From Anaerobiospirillum succiniciproducens DSM 6400 (GTDB lineage Bacteria; Pseudomonadota; Gammaproteobacteria; Enterobacterales; Succinivibrionaceae): a stretch of DNA of 62,676 bases. The stretch's first letter is position 1, and each line of letters begins with the position of its first letter. The position numbers were made by a program, and so were the translations under genes. Below, piece after piece: positions 19,376 to 27,088 of this stretch. The notes below the pieces were generated by a model. It was not told the origin of the DNA and searched no databases. It worked only from the letters and a program-made list of their open reading frames with translations. The DNA is taken from the NCBI RefSeq assembly GCF_000482845.1, contig NZ_AXWV01000022.1, forward strand, positions 1-62,676, given 5' to 3'.

Positions 19376-20458
19376 ATGTCTGTAATCATGCTCAAAGATA
19401 TCGCTATGCCGAAGGAATTTGAGGTTTCTCATAAGTTCACGGCACAGGAGCTCGAGGAAGACAGTCGCCTGTTTGATCAGGCCAAAGAGGCAATCTTAAA
19501 GCACGACGCTTTATTAATTGCTCACTATTACACTCATCCTACCATTCAGCGTCTTGCTGAGGAGACTGGTGGTTTCATCGGTGACTCTTTAGAGATGGCT
19601 CGTGTAGGTATGGAAAGCCCTAAAAAGACCATCGTTGTTGCTGGTGTTCGCTTCATGGGTGAGTCAGCCAAGATTCTCTCTCCTGAGAAAACTGTTTTAA
19701 TGCCAGACATGAGCGCTGAGTGTTCCTTAGACTTATGCTGCAAGGGCTCTGAGCTCAAGCGTATGAAGGAAGCTCATCCAAACGCTACTGTAGTTGCTTA
19801 TGCCAACACCTCAGCAGAGGTTAAGGCAATGTCTGACTGGATCGTTACCTCATCTACTGCTGTTGAGCTTGGCAAGTACTTAAAAGCTCGCGGTGAGGAG
19901 ATCCTGTGGGTTCCAGATCGTCACTTAGGTGGTTACATCGCTGATAACTCTGAATCCACTGTTTACACTTGGCCAGGCCGCTGCATCGTGCACGATTCTT
20001 TTGAAGCTGCTGCTATTGCTCAGCAGAAGAAAGACATGCCAGATGCTAAGCTCTTAGTACACCCAGAGTCTCCAGCTGACGTGGTTGCTTTAGCTGACAA
20101 GGTTGGCTCAACCTCACAGCTGCTTGCATTCACTAAGACTGACTCAGCTAAAACCTACATCGTTGCTACCGAGCGCGGCATCTTCTACAAGATGAAGCAG
20201 GCAAATCCAGATAAGAACTTTGTTGAGGCTGCAGTTGCTCAGCGTGCTGAGATGCCTTTAGATAATGCAGAGTGCCCATGGATGGCCTTAAACTCTTTAG
20301 GCAAGATCATCTCTGCTTTAGAGAGCACTGGTGCAGAGCGTGACAAGCACACCATCGAGGTTGCTGATGACGTTCGCGTTAATGCATTAAAGCCACTCGA
20401 TCGTCTGCTGCGCTTTGCCGAGGCATTAAAGAAGGGCGACTTACCAAACGATCTGTAA
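19376..20458 (+). CDS. nadA: quinolinate synthase A
   Basis: The 360-residue enzyme condenses iminoaspartate with dihydroxyacetone phosphate to quinolinate in de novo NAD synthesis, using an oxygen-sensitive [4Fe-4S] cluster. Diagnostic segments are LIAHYYTHPTIQRLAEETGG, GVRFMGESAKILSPEKTV, MPDMSAECSLDLCC, VPDRHLGGYIA, LLVHPESP, TERGIFYKM and ECPWMALNSL. The three cluster Cys positions are represented by AECSL, RCIVH and AECPW. Length is typical for the bacterial long form. The start follows AGGAGTTAGGATCAT. nadB and nadC are not nearby, so the pathway is scattered. It appears monocistronic. Confidence 0.97.
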   Translation: MSVIMLKDIAMPKEFEVSHKFTAQELEEDSRLFDQAKEAILKHDALLIAHYYTHPTIQRLAEETGGFIGDSLEMARVGMESPKKTIVVAGVRFMGESAKILSPEKTVLMPDMSAECSLDLCCKGSELKRMKEAHPNATVVAYANTSAEVKAMSDWIVTSSTAVELGKYLKARGEEILWVPDRHLGGYIADNSESTVYTWPGRCIVHDSFEAAAIAQQKKDMPDAKLLVHPESPADVVALADKVGSTSQLLAFTKTDSAKTYIVATERGIFYKMKQANPDKNFVEAAVAQRAEMPLDNAECPWMALNSLGKIISALESTGAERDKHTIEVADDVRVNALKPLDRLLRFAEALKKGDLPNDL

Positions 20459-20713
20459 GTTTGAAAAAAAAGCCAAACATGCGCTCTATCACACGCCAAG
20501 CGCTCTTAGGCTTTTGCCAAGCTCATTGTTAGTAACTAGCGGCTATGTACACCAAAATAGCCAGCATGCCCACAGAGCGCCCAAGCGCTCCAAATGTGAC
20601 CCACAGCAACGCTAACGTGCGTGAAACAAAGCCATTTAGCGCTGCTTTGGCCATTACTTTCTGACAATGAGACATTGGCTCATAGAACCCTAAGAAATCT
20701 AGGGTAAGATATT

Positions 20714-20771
20714 AGGCTGCAACTTAGTAACTCCTTTGGTCAGCGATCAAGGAAATAAGTGCAGCCTTTTT
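20714..20771 (+). terminator. long hairpin with T-run (nadA terminator or small-RNA end)
   Basis: AGGCTGCAACTTA (20714-20726) pairs with TAAGTGCAGCCT (one bulge) and is followed by TTTT. The enclosed loop forms a second helix, CCTTTGGTC with GATCAAGG. The hairpin lies 256 nt downstream of nadA, far for a simple terminator, so 20459-20713 could be a long 3' UTR or a small RNA. A short CCCTA/TAGGG stem lies just upstream (about 20688-20704). No reading frame was found in 20459-20879. Confidence 0.6.
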
Positions 20772-20879
20772 CATATGTAAAAACACATAAATCATCACCA
20801 TGCAGCTAAGCAAATACACTTAGTAAAGATCATGGCTTCATCACTCACTATCAGCTAGAGCAAAGTTTGAGGAACTATC

Positions 20880-21575
20880 ATGCGCGGACAGATCACGACC
20901 TACGACAGTAAGAAAGGCGAAGGCCGTATACAGGCAGAGGATGGTCTTTTTTACCGCTTCAATAGAGATTGTCTGCAAAAGGGTGAAGACGCTGATTACA
21001 TGATGATGAATGTGGAGGTTGACTTCACTCCAGGTACTCTTGAGGTACTAAACCGCCGCACCAATGAAAAAGAGCAGTGGCAGGCAGCTTTAGAGATCAC
21101 CGTACCAAATCCAATGAGCGCAGAAGAGCTCGACGTGTATTATCGTGAGCCACCGACCTTCCTCTTTGAAAAAGAAGATATTCCTGATGGCTACGATGTG
21201 CTCGATCGCGGTCTTTACCCAATTACTCGTACCGAGCGTACTGAGGAGAAAGCTAAGATTCGTTTGAGCCGTGACTGCCTAGACTTTGGCGCTAACTCTT
21301 GCGTATCTTACAAGTGCACCATTGAGCTTAAAAACGCCATGGGCAATGGCTTTAATGTCTACCATGCCACTGGTGTTCCTGTGATCTTGGCTACCCGTGA
21401 TCCAAATGGTGATTGCCGTGCTCACGAGCTGCAAAACCGCATTGATCAAGAAAAGGTTAAGAAAGCCCATAACATCCTGGTTAACACCCGTATTGGCAAG
21501 ATGGTAATTCGAGGCCTCATGATGGTAGGTCTCATCATCTTTGCCTTAGGCTTCTTCTTAACTGGCGGCATCTAA
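20880..21575 (+). CDS. cold-shock-like (OB-fold) protein with C-terminal membrane anchor
   Basis: The 231-residue protein starts MRGQITTYDSKKGEGRIQA, resembling the cold-shock/OB-fold opening (KGkI..fd..KGfGFI...DG) followed by a DGLFYRF strand. The aromatic RNA-binding motifs of true Csp proteins are largely absent, so nucleic-acid binding is uncertain. The middle (about 75-195) is soluble and unrecognised. The end is a single hydrophobic helix (VIRGLMMVGLIIFALGFFL). Similar fusions of a CSD-like domain to membrane segments occur in DUF1294-type proteins, but that domain is not seen here. The ATG follows GAGGAACTATC. Function unknown. Confidence 0.6.
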   Translation: MRGQITTYDSKKGEGRIQAEDGLFYRFNRDCLQKGEDADYMMMNVEVDFTPGTLEVLNRRTNEKEQWQAALEITVPNPMSAEELDVYYREPPTFLFEKEDIPDGYDVLDRGLYPITRTERTEEKAKIRLSRDCLDFGANSCVSYKCTIELKNAMGNGFNVYHATGVPVILATRDPNGDCRAHELQNRIDQEKVKKAHNILVNTRIGKMVIRGLMMVGLIIFALGFFLTGGI

Positions 21576-21604
21576 ACAAAGCCACCATACCCATCAATAC
21601 AGCC

Positions 21605-21667
21605 AAATCAGCTAAATCAGCGAAATCAGCTAAATCAGCGAAATCAGCTAAATCAGCGAAATCAGCT
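21605..21667. repeat. 9-bp tandem repeat, seven copies
   Basis: Seven units alternate AAATCAGCT and AAATCAGCG, giving an 18-bp higher-order unit, with degenerate ends at both sides. They lie just after the stop of the preceding gene, in another reading frame. The array is short and uniform, so copy number probably varies by slippage. The remaining spacer to 21975 shows no gene; it must carry the promoter of the small gene at 21976. Confidence 0.95.
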
Positions 21668-21975
21668 AAATACAGCCCCGGCGCTGCTCTGCCTCAAGGC
21701 GCTAAGCGATGCATTCACGCGCTTAAGATCGTTGCATTTACATTAGCTGTAACATGGCGCATCAAGCTTCATGATAATGGACGAGTTTAGCTTGCCCATT
21801 ATCCATATCTTCAGGCACTTGCGATAACTTGCATCTTCTCAAGCAAGATCTATCTATTAATTGGTCTAACAATCCCTCTATACATACAAAAATCTCTAAA
21901 ACGCTATTGTGCTGTCTATTCAAATAGCGTATGCTAACTAAAGTAACTCTATGCTAATACTGGAACGGGATTGCT

Positions 21976-22164
21976 ATGGATCAGATCATTTTAGTTGGTA
22001 TTTTGGTAGTACTTGCCATTCCTTTCTACTTTGGAATCAAGCGTATCATTGCGATGTTCTCAAAGAAAGGTAGCTCCTGTGGCTGTGGTTCAAATGACTG
22101 CAAGTGCTCATCTAATGGAGACTCCTGCTCTTCAGAAAAGGGCACAGGTCATCGCAGCATGTAG
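21976..22164 (+). CDS. FeoB-associated Cys-rich membrane protein
   Basis: A 62-residue protein with one N-terminal transmembrane helix (IILVGILVVLAIPFYFGI), a short basic stretch, and a Cys-rich tail containing CGCGSNDCKCSSNGDSC. This is the pattern of the small proteins usually encoded beside feoB, sometimes mislabelled virus attachment protein p12. They are presumed to assist ferrous iron uptake. A good SD (GGAACGGGA) precedes the ATG. No feoA or feoB is in the window, which is unusual, though two regulators of metal-sensor type follow within 2 kb. Confidence 0.8.
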   Translation: MDQIILVGILVVLAIPFYFGIKRIIAMFSKKGSSCGCGSNDCKCSSNGDSCSSEKGTGHRSM

Positions 22165-23293
22165 TTTTGGTCAATTTGCACGAAGCTCCTGATTAGCGTT
22201 TTTGAGTCGCGTTATTCTAGTTGCGAACATTTTTAGACAGGCACGATAGTGGCAGATCATAGAAGTAGCATGCGGCCTACAGACTTAGGCAGATGCTAAG
22301 GCTCATCAGTACTGCTACAAGAATATGGTGCTACCAAAGATTGCAAAGCCTAGTAGCTACTTGTATTACGACATAAGCATACAGCTGAGTGCTGATGTAT
22401 TTGAGTTTTTAGTTAGTACTTGTCAATGTTAATAATGGCATTAATTACATGCGCTACAAAGGCTGCAGCTTTGGTGACTTATAGGCTTAAGTGACGGCAG
22501 ATTTGCCAAAGATTGGTGCTTTAGACTCAAAAATTTTTGCCTATTTGTGAGTAGATTTCTTAAATCAATCAATGAGCTTAAATGTGGCTTAAAGACAAGT
22601 TGTAGCTACTCAAATCTCTATCGTAGCGACCTTTAGAGGTGCAGGTTATTGTAGACAAAGTAGGTATTTTTGCTGTTTTTAAAGTAGTGTTTAATTAAAC
22701 TTTGAACTTGCTAACAATTTATCTAAATAGAACTGTCGTATAGCTAGACTTGTCACAAATCTAACGTACACAAGCAAGATAACTTGCTTTAAATCTAGCC
22801 TTTTGCTTTTAGTTGCGTTATCCTAACAAGCGTTGCCTTTGTGTTGTGCAGTCAGTGTTATTAGTAGTGTAGGATAATCAGGACAGCTGATCCTGTTTTA
22901 GGTTACAGTGAATTACTTAAAAGATGCACTAAAGCATTTAAGTAATGCCTCACGTGGCCTCTTTTTCTATTCCTAGCACTTGGTAACCTCGACGGATGTT
23001 AAGCCTATACAGGCCTAAAAGAGCAGTTTAGACTGTGCTGCAAATTAGGTTAGATTAACGCAAGGCTCGCAAAGATCAAACGTTAAACACCAACTAGAAT
23101 CATTGCTTAATAGCAATATCTGTTTGAAACGCTACTAGCAAGCGTCATCAATCAGAAGCGCTATAAGAAGCTTTATTATGATGAAAGCTTCGGTGGTGTT
23201 TTAGGTTATTCACATACTTGCCTTAGGCTAAACAAAGTCTAGTAAGAGCAGCTAGAGGGTGAATAACCGTTCACTGAGAAGTTGAGGATAAGC
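22165..23293. other. 1.1-kb intergenic region with strong inverted repeats
   Basis: No credible gene. ATTACTTAAA (22912-22921) pairs with TTTAAGTAAT (22937-22946), with ATGC/GCAT extending the stem inside. A CTCTTTTTCT tract follows shortly after, so this could end a small RNA. CAGGA/TCCTG (about 22889-22905) and TTATCCTA/TAGGATAA form further inverted repeats just upstream. I see no exact Fur box. Confidence 0.45.
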
Positions 23294-23743
23294 ATGCAAA
23301 ACCGAGACTCGGTATATAGTCAGATCGGCGATTTGACAGAAGAAACCGTACAAAAGTTGGAGCAAAGCGGCTTGCGCATGACTTTGCAAAGACGTCATAT
23401 TATCGAGATCCTTACTAAGAGTCAGTGCACCTCTCCAAAAGAGTTATGGTATGAGGCACGTCAGTATGTGCCTGATCTGGGTATTGCAACCGTTTACCGA
23501 CTCATTAATCGTCTCGAGCAGATCGGTGTTTTAGCCAAGAATCGTAATTTGGGTATTAACCGTGTAATCCCTCAGCTAGGTTCTATCACTAACTACAACG
23601 GACAGATCATCACCCCACGTACTAATGTACAACTTACTGAGTTAGTCCGCCTTGGTCTTATCTCCACTGGCGTCATTGGCACTAACAATAAGATTGAGCT
23701 GTCATTAGTTGGTGAGAGTATCAATGTAGTGATTGCATCTTAG
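23294..23743 (+). CDS. Fur-family winged-helix protein lacking the metal-sensing domain
   Basis: The 149-residue protein has a clear Fur N-terminal winged helix at about residues 17-88: LRMTLQRRHIIEIL, SPKELWYEARQYVPDLGIATVYRLINRLEQIGVL. The C-terminal third does not resemble the Fur dimerisation domain: the His-rich HHxH strand and the CxxC pairs are missing, and it is a hydrophobic, Asn/Gly-rich segment with NNKIELSLVGESINVV. It may be a DNA-binding protein that senses something else, or acts as a partner of a full Fur. I chose the ATG at 23294 with GAGG upstream, not the TTG four codons earlier. A terminator hairpin follows. Confidence 0.75.
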   Translation: MQNRDSVYSQIGDLTEETVQKLEQSGLRMTLQRRHIIEILTKSQCTSPKELWYEARQYVPDLGIATVYRLINRLEQIGVLAKNRNLGINRVIPQLGSITNYNGQIITPRTNVQLTELVRLGLISTGVIGTNNKIELSLVGESINVVIAS

Positions 23744-23820
23744 CTCTAAATAACTACGAAATTTATGCATATATATGTCTACATGGTGAGTTAATGAATG
23801 GACATATATTATGTTTACAG

Positions 23821-23843
23821 AGGCTGCATTGCAGCCTTTGTTG
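23821..23843 (+). terminator. intrinsic terminator after the Fur-like gene
   Basis: AGGCTGC pairs with GCAGCCT around an ATT loop and is followed by TTGTTGT. Upstream, ATATATGTC (23771-23779) and GACATATAT (23801-23809) form another inverted repeat in the 3' untranslated region. Confidence 0.65.
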
Positions 23844-24145
23844 TATGTGCTTGTTGAATCTCACCACTAAGACACTGTAACTCACATACATCTTCAACGT
23901 TTTATATAAGACGGATGTCTAATTTGCCGTCGTTGAGTAAGATAGCTAAAAAGATTTCTCAGTTATTCCATTCTCTTTGTATATTGCGGTCTTGCTCATG
24001 TATCCTAGCAAGCTAGTTTTGGTCAGTTACTGACTTTATAGTTTTGGCAATGTAGATTGCTAATGTAGGTAATGTCGTACTACATACCGCAAATTATGTT
24101 GAGACTGCTTTGAGCAGCTAGCTACAAAAAACGAGGAGTTCTTTA
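23844..24145. other. intergenic region upstream of the DtxR-like gene
   Basis: No gene seen. CTAGC-AA-GCTAG (24005-24016) is a short perfect palindrome that could be an operator, about 130 nt before the start codon. This is weak evidence. Confidence 0.35.
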
Positions 24146-24661
24146 ATGACTAACGGTGTTAAGGTTGATTTAGAAAAACCAACTCCATTAACAGTTTTAA
24201 ACGCCGTTCCTGAAGTACCAGGAAAGTCTGGTGCCGGTTACTACGGTATTGCCGAGTCAGGTGAGACTTATCTTGAGACCATTCTTCTGATTAAAGAGCG
24301 CACCCAAAGCGGCCTCGTACGCGCAGTAGATATTGCCAATGAGCTAGGCTTCTCTAAGCCAAGTGTGTCTCGTGCCCTTGGTCAGCTCAAGGATAAGGGC
24401 CTGATTACTATTGAGTTCTCTGGCGCTATCGTATTTACTCCAGAAGGCCTTGAGTACGCTAAGAAGGTATTTGAGCGCCACCGTATTCTTACTTACTTCC
24501 TGCGCTATGTTCTCTCTGTACCAGCCGTTCAAGCTGAGCAGGATGCTTGCCGCATTGAGCACGTTATCTCAGATACCACCGTCGACCGCATGGTATTGTT
24601 CTTAAAAGAGAACAACCTCTACACTGAGGAACTCTCCAAGGGTATCGACGATAACAACTAA
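24146..24661 (+). CDS. DtxR/MntR-family metal-dependent transcriptional repressor
   Basis: The 171-residue protein has a DtxR-type winged helix (about residues 35-95: YLETILLIKERTQSGLVRAVDIANELGFSKPSVSRAL) and the metal-binding/dimerisation domain. FERHRILTYFLRYVL and DACRIEHVISDTTVDRM supply the His, Cys, Glu and His ligand positions. The Cys in DACRIEH matches iron-sensing DtxR/IdeR rather than manganese-sensing MntR (Glu there). Thr replaces the usual Met/Asp near the N-terminus (ETYLETI), so one ligand differs. There is no C-terminal SH3-like domain, as in short family members. The SD is strong (AGGAG). A bidirectional terminator separates it from the flagellin genes. Nearby Fur-like and FeoB-associated genes suggest iron control. 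Confidence 0.88.
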   Translation: MTNGVKVDLEKPTPLTVLNAVPEVPGKSGAGYYGIAESGETYLETILLIKERTQSGLVRAVDIANELGFSKPSVSRALGQLKDKGLITIEFSGAIVFTPEGLEYAKKVFERHRILTYFLRYVLSVPAVQAEQDACRIEHVISDTTVDRMVLFLKENNLYTEELSKGIDDNN

Positions 24662-24737
24662 TCTTGTTCTAAAGCTAGCACGCAAGAGTAAGCATCAAAA
24701 TGCTTTCATCGTACAGCATAGTTTCTAGAACCTAAAA

Positions 24738-24775
24738 AAAGAAAGGGCAGCGCTTAGCACTGCCCTTTCTTTTTA
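24738..24775. terminator. bidirectional intrinsic terminator
   Basis: AAAGAAAGGGCAG pairs perfectly with CTGCCCTTTCTTT (13 bp) and is flanked by A and T runs on both sides. It serves the DtxR-like gene on the plus strand and the first flagellin gene on the minus strand. Confidence 0.93.
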
Positions 24776-24794
24776 GAATCTGCTTAATTAGTAC

Positions 24795-25754
24795 TTACTG
24801 ACCAAGGAGCTGCAGCGCGATAGTAGGACGCTGATTAGCCTGAGTCAGAATAGTCTGAGATGCCTGCTGAATAATCTGATTAGAAGTTAAAGCTGCAGTC
24901 TCAGAGGCAAAGTCGGTATCACGAATACGGCTGCGTGCATCAGACTCGTTCTCAGAAATTGAGCTCTGATTACGAATGGTACTTTCCATTCTGTTCTGTA
25001 TTGCGCCTAGGGCCGCACGCTTAGAATCAACAAGCTCAATGAACTTATCTACGTAATTTAAAGTCTTTTGAGCGATCTCTGGAGTGTCAACAGCCCACAC
25101 CAACTGACCGTTGCTAGTAACTAATCCAGCTCGGGTCAGCTTGTCATTGATTGGCTGGTTATCACTCATAGCATTAAGTGTGTGGATGCCAGCTGCAGTG
25201 GCAATACCTTTCATGGTAAATGCACCGCATTGTAAAGTGATTTCGTCCTTGGCATTGGCACCAACTTGGAAGAAATACTCATAGTTATCTGTCTGGCCAA
25301 TCTTTCTCATGAGGCCATTAGTAACGTTTTTGCCGCCATCAAGAATCTGTGCGCCTGCAAAGGTGCTCTTTTGGGCAATACGAGTGATCTCGTGAGAAAG
25401 TGCACTCACTTCCTCTTGCAGTGCCTTACGATCTTTTGCAGTGTTGGTACCGTTAGCAGACTGGACAGCTAAGGTACGAATACGCTGTAGCATGTTGGTG
25501 GTTTCGTCTAAGGCACCTTCGATTGTCTGAGCTAAGGCAATACCGTCGTTGGAGTTACGATTTCCCTGATTTAAGCCATTTATTTGGGCTGTTAAGCGGT
25601 CAGAGATCTGCAGACCTGCTGCGTCATCCTTAGAGCTGTTGATGCGAAGACCTGATGACAATCTCTGATAAGAGGTGTTCAGGGCTAAGGTTGAATTAGC
25701 AAGCTTACGTTGAGCATTGATGGAGCTAACGTTAGTGTTTACATATAGTGCCAT
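24795..25754 (-). CDS. fliC: flagellin (copy 1 of 3)
   Basis: A 319-residue filament subunit. The N-terminal D0/D1 domain (MALYVNTNVSSINAQRKLAN, then SYQRLSSGLRINSSKDDAAG) and the C-terminal D1/D0 domain (RDTDFASETAALTSNQIIQQ, ending LQLLGQ) are classic flagellin. The central variable part (about residues 145-235) is short, so the filament surface domain is minimal. I chose the ATG of MALYV (25754), with GAGAG upstream, over an in-frame start 13 codons earlier. Its ends are almost identical to copies 2 and 3. It lies between the bidirectional terminator and copy 2. A hairpin sits in its leader. Confidence 0.97.
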   Translation of the reverse strand: MALYVNTNVSSINAQRKLANSTLALNTSYQRLSSGLRINSSKDDAAGLQISDRLTAQINGLNQGNRNSNDGIALAQTIEGALDETTNMLQRIRTLAVQSANGTNTAKDRKALQEEVSALSHEITRIAQKSTFAGAQILDGGKNVTNGLMRKIGQTDNYEYFFQVGANAKDEITLQCGAFTMKGIATAAGIHTLNAMSDNQPINDKLTRAGLVTSNGQLVWAVDTPEIAQKTLNYVDKFIELVDSKRAALGAIQNRMESTIRNQSSISENESDARSRIRDTDFASETAALTSNQIIQQASQTILTQANQRPTIALQLLGQ

Positions 25755-25774
25755 AGTGAATCTCTCATACGTCA

Positions 25775-25800
25775 GCCATGGGCTATTCGTCACTCATGGC
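25775..25800 (-). promoter_or_regulatory. leader hairpin of flagellin 1
   Basis: GCCATG and CATGGC arms enclose a 14-nt loop on the minus-strand transcript, 20 nt before the start codon and just upstream of the ribosome-binding site. An identically sized hairpin occurs at the same distance before flagellin 2. Confidence 0.65.
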
Positions 25801-25908
25801 AAAATATTTCTTATCTAAGCACTTAGCAAATCTCGATCCAACAAACAAAGTATTTTTCAATTTTGCTAGAGTCCGTAGGCAACGATTGTTGTTTGAGTTT
25901 GGCTATTA

Positions 25909-25938
25909 GCAAAAGAAAAGGCAGCCAATGGCTGCCTT
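25909..25938 (-). terminator. intrinsic terminator of flagellin 2
   Basis: AAGGCAGCC pairs with GGCTGCCTT (9 bp, 3-nt loop). On the minus strand it is followed by TTTTCTTTT, just after the flagellin 2 stop. Confidence 0.9.
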
Positions 25939-25961
25939 ATAGATTTGATAATGGATAGGTA

Positions 25962-26942
25962 CTACTGACCAAGGAGCTGCAGCGCGATGGTAGGACGCTG
26001 ATTAGCTTGGGTCAGGATGGTCTGAGATGCCTGCTGAATAATCTGATTAGAGGTTAAAGCGGCAGTCTCAGAGGCAAAGTCGGTATCACGAATACGGCTG
26101 CGTGCATCAGATTCGTTCTCAGAAATTGAGCTCTGATTACGGATGGTACTTTCCATTCTGTTCTGTATTGCGCCTAGGGCCGCACGCTTAGAATCAACGG
26201 TTTCGATAAACTGATCTATGGTTGCTAAGGTTCTCTGTGCGGCAGATGGTGTTGATACAACCCAATATGCGCTTGATTCAGTACCACCAGCAGGCTTTGC
26301 TAAGCCAAAATGGTCATTCTTTCCAGCGTCTGTTTCATTGTCAGAAATTTTTAATTGATTACCACCACCACCTAATGCTTTGTTTGTCATATCCATGATG
26401 CCTTTCATGGTAAATGCACCGCATTCTAAAGTGATTTCATCCTTAGCATTTGCGCCAACTTGGAAGAAATACTCGTAGTTATTAGCTGCATTTTTACGCA
26501 TTAAGTTATTCGGAGCAGTACCACCATCAAGAACAGTTGCTCCAGCAAAGGTGGTTTTTTGAGCGATACGTGTGATCTCGTGAGAGAGTGACTTTACTTC
26601 CTCTTGTAAAGCCTGACGATCTTTTGCAGTATTAGTACCGTTAGCAGCTTGCACGGCGAGGGTACGGATACGCTGCAGCATGTTGGTGGTTTCGTCTAAG
26701 GCGCCTTCGATGGTCTGAGCTAACGCAATACCGTCGTTGGAGTTACGATTTCCCTGATTTAAGCCATTTATCTGTGCTGTTAAGCGATCAGAGATCTGAA
26801 GGCCTGCAGCGTCATCTTTGGAGCTGTTGATACGAAGACCTGATGACAATCTCTGATAAGAGGTGTTCAGGGCTAAGGTTGAATTAGCGAGCTTACGTTG
26901 AGCATTAATGGAGCTAACGTTGGTATTAACATACAGAGCCAT
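25962..26942 (-). CDS. fliC: flagellin (copy 2 of 3)
   Basis: A 326-residue flagellin with the same N-terminal (about 145) and C-terminal (about 90) residues as copy 1, apart from a few substitutions such as AVQAANG for AVQSANG. The central part differs and includes NNLMRKNAANNYEYFFQVGA, then a Gly/Asn-rich segment. FFQVGANAKDEITLECGAF is shared by all copies and marks the central D1 strand region. The ATG follows GGGAGATTTACC. It has its own terminator, so each flagellin is probably a separate transcript under flagellar control; I could not find a clean sigma-28 promoter. Confidence 0.97.
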   Translation of the reverse strand: MALYVNTNVSSINAQRKLANSTLALNTSYQRLSSGLRINSSKDDAAGLQISDRLTAQINGLNQGNRNSNDGIALAQTIEGALDETTNMLQRIRTLAVQAANGTNTAKDRQALQEEVKSLSHEITRIAQKTTFAGATVLDGGTAPNNLMRKNAANNYEYFFQVGANAKDEITLECGAFTMKGIMDMTNKALGGGGNQLKISDNETDAGKNDHFGLAKPAGGTESSAYWVVSTPSAAQRTLATIDQFIETVDSKRAALGAIQNRMESTIRNQSSISENESDARSRIRDTDFASETAALTSNQIIQQASQTILTQANQRPTIALQLLGQ

Positions 26943-26962
26943 GGTAAATCTCCCATAGATTT

Positions 26963-26988
26963 GCCATGGGCTATTTGCTCCTCATGGC
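26963..26988 (-). promoter_or_regulatory. leader hairpin of flagellin 2
   Basis: GCCATG and CATGGC arms with a 14-nt loop, 20 nt before the start codon, as in flagellin 1. The 3' arm and loop share AATAGCCCATGGC with copy 1. The loop contains GGA, the core of CsrA-type sites. Confidence 0.65.
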
Positions 26989-27088
26989 TAAACATAATGT
27001 TGCAAATGAAATTGCAATAAATAAACCAAGGTGCTTAATGGGGCATACTTATATTTAGGAAGTATGTGTGGCATTAGGTATTTGTTTA

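Noticed and set aside
22165..23293. Fur box upstream of the Fur-like gene
   Set aside because: AATGTTAATAATGGCATTAAT-type words are present, but none fits the 19-bp consensus well enough.
27045..27067. Terminator for flagellin 3 (CATACTT/AAGTATG)
   Set aside because: Weak AT-rich stem with no T-run on the minus strand.
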